From Candidatus Bipolaricaulota bacterium (lineage in GTDB: Bacteria; Bipolaricaulota; Bipolaricaulia; RBG-16-55-9), in NCBI GenBank assembly GCA_018609825.1, contig JAHEOA010000192.1, positions 1-15,193 on the forward strand: a stretch of 15,193 bases of DNA. Reading direction: 5' to 3'. Shown piece by piece: positions 11,360 to 15,193 of this stretch (its first letter is position 1; each line of letters starts with the position of its first letter). Both the position numbers and the translations under genes were made by a program. The notes under the pieces were generated by a model, which was not told where the DNA came from, did not search any database, and saw nothing but the letters and a program-made list of their open reading frames with translations.

Positions 11360-12810
11360 GCGACGACCCCGTCTGGACGATCGACATCGAGCGGGTCTAC
11401 GACCATCATCCGTTCGCCCGAACGATCCTGGAGACCCTCAACGACGCGGGGCACGAGGCGGTCCTCGTCGGCGGCGTGGTGCGCGACGGGCTGCGCGCGC
11501 AACTGGAGGCCGGCTACGTCTTCACCCCTCACGAGGTGGACATCGCGACCTCCGCGCACACCGACGAGATCGAGGCGGTCTTCGACGGCTACAAGGTCCT
11601 CAACGTCGGAAAACAGTACGGGGTCCAGGTCATCGTCAGCCCGGACGGCGAGCCCTACGAGGTGGCGACGTATCGCGTCGAGGACGAGTACGACGGCCGC
11701 TGGCCGGGCCGCGTCGAGCTGGTCCGGGATCTCCAACAGGACCTGTCGAGACGGGATTTCACCGTCAATGGGCTGGCCGCCCGCGCGGACGGCACGGTGG
11801 TCGATTGGGTGAACGGCATTGAGGACCTGCGTCGAAAGGTCATCCGGCCCATCGGCGACGCCCACGAGCGCCTCCGCGAAGACTACCTCCGCATGCTGCG
11901 TGCGGTCCGCTTCGCCTGCGTGGTCGACGCCTCATTGACGGACGACACTTGGGACGCTATCCGCGCGCACGCCGCCCGCATCGCGGCCATCTCCTGGGAG
12001 CGGATTCGCGACGAGCTCGTCGCGCTGCTGCGCACCCCGCGGTCGCGCCACGGCATCGAGCTTATGGATGGGCTCGGCCTGCTCAACCCCATTCTGCCTG
12101 AACTGAGCCAGTGCCAGGGCGTGCCCCAACCCGAAGACTCCCACCCCGAAGGCGACGTCTACGTCCACACGCTCTTGGCGCTGCAAATGGCCGATTGCGT
12201 CATCTCCGACCCGACGGTCAAGCTGGCCGTGATCCTGCATGACGTCGGCAAGCCGGAAGCACTGCGCCGCAACCAGGGCGAGAACATGGCCGGGCACGAC
12301 GAGATCGGCGCGCACATGGCCCGCGAGGCCTGTGGGCGACTCCGCCTCAGCAACGCCGAGACCGACCGGATTGCCCATTGGGTGGCCGAACACCAACGCA
12401 TCGGCCACTTCCCGGAGATGGGGCGCGGCAAGCAGGTCAAGCTGCTCAAGACAGCCGAACGCTCCGATGTTCCCATTGCTCGTCCCCTGGAGCGCTATCC
12501 GCGGTTTGCCGGATTAATGCGGTTGATGATCGTGGACTGCCAAGCCAGCGCCATGAAGGCCGAGGGCTGGTTGCCCGTGCTGGAAACGTTCGCAGGCCTT
12601 TTGCTGCACATGCAAGCCCTCGATCGGCGCATGCGGGCCCGGAAACTGATCGACGGGCACGACCTGATTGAGCTCGGCATGGCGCGCGGTCCGCAGCTCG
12701 GCGCGCTGCTGGAGACGCTCTATGAGAAGATCTACGCTGGCGAGTTGCTCAGCCGAGAGGCGGCGTTGGACGAGGCGAAACGGCTCATGCGCGAACACGG
12801 CGACGGATGA
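11356..12810 (+). CDS. cca: tRNA nucleotidyltransferase / poly(A) polymerase-like protein with HD domain (CCA-adding type)
   Basis: A 484-residue class II nucleotidyltransferase that probably adds or repairs the tRNA 3' CCA end. The catalytic head has GGVVRD (39-44), the metal-binding region HEVDIATSA (59-67) and SRRDFTVNGLAAR, followed by the conserved EDYLRMLRAVRFA neck. Where most relatives have Asp-x-Asp for metal binding, this protein has Glu60-Val-Asp62. A metal-dependent HD phosphohydrolase-type domain follows, with HTLLALQMADC, ILHDVGKPEA and a later H-rich stretch WVAEHQRIGHF. The C-terminal helical tail is typical of tRNA-binding body and tail regions. The ATG overlaps the TGA of the preceding gene by 4 bp. 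A poly(A) polymerase (PcnB-like) activity cannot be excluded from sequence alone. The transcript is likely ended by the hairpin at 12943. Confidence 0.88.
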   Translation: MSDDPVWTIDIERVYDHHPFARTILETLNDAGHEAVLVGGVVRDGLRAQLEAGYVFTPHEVDIATSAHTDEIEAVFDGYKVLNVGKQYGVQVIVSPDGEPYEVATYRVEDEYDGRWPGRVELVRDLQQDLSRRDFTVNGLAARADGTVVDWVNGIEDLRRKVIRPIGDAHERLREDYLRMLRAVRFACVVDASLTDDTWDAIRAHAARIAAISWERIRDELVALLRTPRSRHGIELMDGLGLLNPILPELSQCQGVPQPEDSHPEGDVYVHTLLALQMADCVISDPTVKLAVILHDVGKPEALRRNQGENMAGHDEIGAHMAREACGRLRLSNAETDRIAHWVAEHQRIGHFPEMGRGKQVKLLKTAERSDVPIARPLERYPRFAGLMRLMIVDCQASAMKAEGWLPVLETFAGLLLHMQALDRRMRARKLIDGHDLIELGMARGPQLGALLETLYEKIYAGELLSREAALDEAKRLMREHGDG

Positions 12811-12854
12811 GTGTGTGACGCGTCACAGAACTTCCCTCCCGCGTCTGCCACCAT
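12732..12854 (-). CDS. Possible small antisense ORF with perfect Shine-Dalgarno site
   Basis: On the minus strand AAGGAGGTGAT (12874-12864), an ideal ribosome binding site, lies 9 nt before an ATG at 12854 and 6 nt before a GTG at 12857. The frame gives about 40 residues (MVADAGGKFCDASHTHPSP at the N-terminus) and ends at 12732, overlapping the 3' end of cca antisense. No promoter is recognisable and the residue composition is not convincing, so the ribosome binding site could be chance. It may instead matter as an anti-Shine-Dalgarno sequence in the plus-strand transcript. Confidence 0.2.
   Translation of the reverse strand: MVADAGGKFCDASHTHPSPCSRMSRFASSNAASRLSNSPA
12814..12827. promoter_or_regulatory. 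Perfect 14-bp palindrome TGTGA-N4-TCACA
   Basis: TGTGACGCGTCACA starts 3 bp after the cca stop. The TGTGA/TCACA half-sites are those of Crp-type sites, but the spacer is 4 bp as in Fnr-type sites rather than 6. It could bind a Crp/Fnr-family protein such as the one encoded at 1352, or form a hairpin in the cca 3' untranslated region. Confidence 0.4.
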
Positions 12855-12942
12855 CACGATGGTATCACCTCCTTGGGCTTGGCCCACGCGCCCGGATTGG
12901 GCTTCTGGAGCCAAGTGGTTGCTAAACCCTCTCACCTCCACC
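12843..12942 (+). other. Structured leader/3'-UTR before the intrinsic terminator
   Basis: ACCATC-AC-GATGGT (12850-12863) and CTTGGC/GCCAAG (12878-12883 with 12910-12915, enclosing GCCC-GGATT-GGGC) can form successive hairpins. Between them lies ATCACCTCCTT (12864-12874), identical to the 16S rRNA 3' end and so an anti-Shine-Dalgarno sequence. With the terminator that follows, the layout resembles an attenuator in front of the lipoprotein gene, but no known aptamer is recognised. Confidence 0.3.
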
Positions 12943-12976
12943 GGCGGTCGCCTCGACGGCGGCCGCCTTTTTCTTT
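12943..12976 (+). terminator. Intrinsic terminator after cca
   Basis: GGCGGTCGCC (12943-12952) pairs with GGCGGCCGCC (12958-12967) over 10 bp with one G-U wobble and a 5-nt TCGAC loop, immediately followed by TTTTTCTTT. It is a textbook Rho-independent terminator and the best one in the window. Confidence 0.9.
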
Positions 12977-13021
12977 CCTGTCGACGGATTGCGACAAACC
13001 GTTAGGATGGCAGTGGAAGAC

Positions 13022-13042
13022 GCTGTCCGTTTCCATGACAGC
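13022..13042. promoter_or_regulatory. Dyad just upstream of the lipoprotein gene
   Basis: GCTGTC (13022-13027) and GACAGC (13037-13042) form a perfect 6-bp dyad around a 9-nt spacer, 12 bp before the GAGGGAGG ribosome binding site. It may be an operator or a 5'-UTR hairpin. No convincing -35/-10 pair was found between the terminator and this point. Confidence 0.3.
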
Positions 13043-13068
13043 AGCCAGCATTCGAGGGAGGCGATATC

Positions 13069-13653
13069 GTGCGACGTGTCCTGACGAGCGCGCTCTTGTT
13101 GGCGGCGTTGCCCGTGCTGTTGACCGCCTGTTTCCATGATCCGCTCTCGGTGTCCTTTCAGGAGGACTTCGAGACGGACCTGACGAGCTGGGAGACGGGC
13201 GCCGACGTGCCCATGGATCCGAATAACCCCGGCAATCCGGTCGCCTGGTCCATCGACGTCAGCCCAGAGCAGGCGGCCGAAGGCGAGCGCAGCGCCCGAT
13301 TCGAGCTCGACGGCCTCCAGGACGATGGCACCATCTGGCTCACTCGGGCGTTTGAGGTGCCGGCCAATCGGACCGTCGACGTCGATCTCGACTTGCTGTT
13401 GTGGAACGACACCCAGAGTGCCAACACGCTGATCCAAGTCGCTGCCTATGGGGGGCCCCAACCGCCCCAAGCCGAAGGCGACTTCAACACGGAGCGACCG
13501 GGCAATCGCGTCGAGGGCTGGGACGAGTACACGTATCGCTTCTCCGTCCAGAGCAACGCCAATGGCCGAATCTGGGTTGCGTTCGGCATCAGCGTCGTCT
13601 GGGAGGCACAGGTCGTCTACCACATCGACGACGTGAACGTCGAGATCGAGTAG
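13069..13653 (+). CDS. Small lipoprotein with predicted beta-sandwich domain, function unknown
   Basis: A 194-residue exported lipoprotein. The signal MRRVLTSALLLAALPVLLTAC ends in a lipobox with Cys21 as the likely acylation site. The remainder starts with FQEDFETDLTSWETG and is rich in alternating hydrophobic/polar strands, Asp/Asn and Trp. This pattern, and the recurrent 'DFE..L..W' opening, resembles galactose-binding-like (jelly-roll) domains seen in carbohydrate-binding modules and cell-surface proteins; that resemblance is inference only and no binding residues can be assigned. The start is a GTG at 13069, chosen for the strong GAGGGAGG (13054-13061) 7 nt upstream and the signal peptide. 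It stands alone between an intrinsic terminator and a transcriptional regulator gene. Confidence 0.8.
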   Translation: MRRVLTSALLLAALPVLLTACFHDPLSVSFQEDFETDLTSWETGADVPMDPNNPGNPVAWSIDVSPEQAAEGERSARFELDGLQDDGTIWLTRAFEVPANRTVDVDLDLLLWNDTQSANTLIQVAAYGGPQPPQAEGDFNTERPGNRVEGWDEYTYRFSVQSNANGRIWVAFGISVVWEAQVVYHIDDVNVEIE

Positions 13654-13865
13654 CCTAAACCGCCCCCTCACGCTCATCCAATGGCGGCAAGCGATCCCTC
13701 AGCCGTCAAGACGAATGTGAGTCCCACGGGACTGCTGTGCCAGGGCTCGGTCAGCCCGTGTGCGCAGCGCCAACGCTCACCTGACACTCCCGCCACATGA
13801 GGCGTTCCCCAACGTCAGGCTTATATTCGTCCGTTAACTTAGCGCTAGCTCTGATAAGGAGCGAT
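13654..13865 (+). other. Spacer after the lipoprotein gene, weak hairpins only
   Basis: No gene is credible. AGTCCC-AC-GGGACT (13720-13733) and a GGGCT-CGGTC-AGCCC dyad (near 13744-13758) are possible 3' structures for the lipoprotein transcript, but neither has a U-tract. The stretch around 13820-13860 is AT-richer (GTTAACTTAGCGCTAG) and leads into the promoter region of the next gene. Confidence 0.35.
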
Positions 13866-13893
13866 TTGATCCATTGTCGACGCTTGGTATCCT
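13866..13893 (+). promoter_or_regulatory. Candidate promoter of the BTAD regulator gene
   Basis: TTGATC (13866-13871) and TATCCT (13888-13893) are 16 bp apart. The predicted start near 13900 would leave a short leader containing the ribosome binding site GGGGTGGG (13908-13915) ahead of the ATG at 13924. Confidence 0.45.
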
Positions 13894-13923
13894 GCGTAAC
13901 AGATCGAGGGGTGGGTGCCGCAG

Positions 13924-15193
13924 ATGCTTGCCTTGCGTTTATTGGGTCAACCTCAGGTTGTGGACGAAGACGGGAACGTGCTGGCGATCAAATCCCGCAA
14001 GGTTCTTCACTTGTTGGCGTATCTCTGGCTCCATCGGGGTCGCTCGCTCCCGCGCGACAAGCTGGCGGGCGTATTCTGGCCCGAATCTCGCGAAGACAAA
14101 GCTCAAAACAGCCTGCGCAACGCGTTGACCCACCTTCGCCAAATCCTTGACGCGCACCTGGACGACGCCGATCGGCATCTCGTCGTTGACCGCACAGCCG
14201 TCTATCTCGAGCCCAATGTGCCGCTCTGGGTGGACGCCACCCGCTTCGAGGAGCTCTGCGATGAGGCCGTAGAGTTAAGCCAACCGGGCGAGTTTACCGC
14301 GCTTGAGCGCGCCGCAGAGCTGTATCAAGGACCCTTCGTTGAAGGCTGCTATGCGGAGTGGTGCCTCCCTGAACGAGACCGTTTGCGAGATCGTTACAAG
14401 CAGTGCTTGGAGCGACTTGTCTCGGCCCAAAGGAAGGCGGGTCATCATCGGACGGCCATCAAATGGGCGCAACGCCTACGTGCGTTGGATCCCCTGCAGG
14501 AGCACGTCCATCGGCAGCTCATGCAACTGTATTATCAGACGGGGCAACGGCATCGGGCCATTCAGCAATACACCGAATGCCATCACGTCCTGGATGCCGA
14601 GTTGCAAACGGAGCCTGAACCCGAAACTCAAGACCTCTACGGACAAATCCTCAACCACGAGATTCCCGTCGACGCTGCCATTCAGGAGGCCGCTCCTGGG
14701 AACGTCTCCCCGATGTTGCCCCGATCCCGCCTCGCGGTGCTGCCTTTCGCGACGCTCAGCGATCACGCCGACGACGAGGCGCTTGCCATCGGGTTGACCG
14801 AGGACCTGATCGCGACCCTGTCCAAGCTCGACGAGCTTCAGGTCGTGGCCAACTCCTCGGTGTTACCGTTCAAGGGCAGCGGGCAAGCGCCCTCCGAGAT
14901 CGGTCGCGAACTCCAAGCCGGCACCTTGCTGACCGGACATTTGCAGGTATCAGACGATCGGTTCCGCCTGCATGGGCGGCTCATCGACACCGATACCGAG
15001 GAGGTGATCTGGGCCGAACGGTATGATCGAGCTTTGACGGACGTCTTTGCCGTTCAAGACGATCTCACCCACAAGATCGCCGAATCCCTTCAGATCACAC
15101 TCCAGGACCAGCAAAAGGGGTTCGGCCCTCGGCGTCGCCCTCACAGTTGGGACGCGTACTACGCCTATCTTCAGGGACGTTACTTCCAGCGTC
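13924..15193 (+). CDS. SARP/BTAD transcriptional regulator fused to TolB-like domain, 3' end cut by window edge
   Basis: A large multidomain regulator; 423 codons are visible with no stop before the window edge. Residues 1 to about 100 form an OmpR/SARP-type winged-helix DNA-binding domain (LRLLGQPQVVDEDG, then RKVLHLLAYLWLHRGRSLPR and DKAQNSLRNALTHLRQIL). Residues about 104-245 match the helical bacterial transcriptional activator domain (FEELCDEAVELS, then YQGPFVEGCYAEWCLPERD and AIKWAQRLRALDPLQEHVHR). After a linker, residues about 268-395 resemble the TolB N-terminal/FlgO-like domain found with adenylate cyclases and kinases (RLAVLPFATLSDHADDEA, IGLTEDLIATLSKL, LTGHLQVSDDRFRLHGRL, VIWAERYDRALTDVFAVQDD). 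The last residues (WDAYYAYLQGRYFQR) look like the start of a tetratricopeptide region, so TPR repeats are expected beyond the edge. The ATG has GGGGTGGG 8 nt upstream. Targets are unknown. Confidence 0.87.
   Translation, partial: MLALRLLGQPQVVDEDGNVLAIKSRKVLHLLAYLWLHRGRSLPRDKLAGVFWPESREDKAQNSLRNALTHLRQILDAHLDDADRHLVVDRTAVYLEPNVPLWVDATRFEELCDEAVELSQPGEFTALERAAELYQGPFVEGCYAEWCLPERDRLRDRYKQCLERLVSAQRKAGHHRTAIKWAQRLRALDPLQEHVHRQLMQLYYQTGQRHRAIQQYTECHHVLDAELQTEPEPETQDLYGQILNHEIPVDAAIQEAAPGNVSPMLPRSRLAVLPFATLSDHADDEALAIGLTEDLIATLSKLDELQVVANSSVLPFKGSGQAPSEIGRELQAGTLLTGHLQVSDDRFRLHGRLIDTDTEEVIWAERYDRALTDVFAVQDDLTHKIAESLQITLQDQQKGFGPRRRPHSWDAYYAYLQGRYFQR

Noticed and set aside
12414..12440. Possible CRISPR, tRNA or insertion-sequence signals searched for across the whole window.
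   Set aside because: No regularly spaced direct repeats, no tRNA T-loop/acceptor pattern and no transposase-like frame or terminal inverted repeats were found anywhere; the coordinates given are only a placeholder within cca.

Overview
The window comes from a GC-rich bacterium. Coding sequence is dense, strongly GC-biased at third codon positions, and the genes include frr (bacterial ribosome recycling factor) and a pstSCAB-phoU operon. The lineage cannot be fixed from sequence alone. Two genes (arsR, and the SAM-hydrolase gene at 10544) appear to have an extended -10 hexamer only 9 nt before the ATG, with no Shine-Dalgarno sequence. Leaderless transcripts of this kind are common in Deinococcota and Actinomycetota. 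The BTAD/TolB-type regulator at the right edge is of a kind frequent in Gemmatimonadota, Deinococcota and Chloroflexota. A deep-branching Deinococcota member is my best but weak guess. I saw no tRNA, rRNA, insertion sequence or CRISPR array.

Layout. (1) 1-1194, minus strand: a small ArsR regulator translationally coupled to a YraQ/ArsP-type permease that runs off the left edge. A near-perfect operator palindrome lies over the arsR start. (2) 1352-3031, plus strand: a cysteine-rich Crp/Fnr-family regulator followed by a Tat-signal-bearing split-Soret-type dihaem cytochrome, with an FNR-like 5-N4-5 palindrome between them. (3) 3032-3578: more than 500 bp without a credible gene, packed with strong inverted repeats and a terminator-like element. 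(4) 3579-8915: a complete high-affinity phosphate uptake operon, pstS-pstC-pstA-pstB-(20-codon ORF)-phoU. It has a good promoter, a very strong hairpin between pstS and pstC that should lower expression downstream of pstS, and a PstA carrying two PDZ-like modules between its first two membrane segments. (5) 8997-10405: a lipoprotein glutaminyl cyclase converging on frr. (6) 10506-12976: a SAM hydroxide adenosyltransferase and a CCA-adding-enzyme-type tRNA nucleotidyltransferase in an overlapping pair, closed by a textbook intrinsic terminator. (7) 13069-15193: a small lipoprotein of unknown function, then a SARP/BTAD regulator fused to a TolB-like sensory domain, cut by the right edge.

How the genes work together: the pst block is a self-contained phosphate import and sensing unit. 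The ArsR/permease pair looks like a metalloid or metal efflux unit, and the Crp/Fnr-cytochrome pair like a redox-responsive unit. Placing arsenic-type efflux beside phosphate uptake makes physiological sense because arsenate enters through phosphate transporters, but no shared regulation is visible. The most unusual items are the PDZ-containing PstA, the structured spacer at 3032-3578, the Tat-type signal on a c-type cytochrome, and the cluster of Crp/Fnr-like palindromes.
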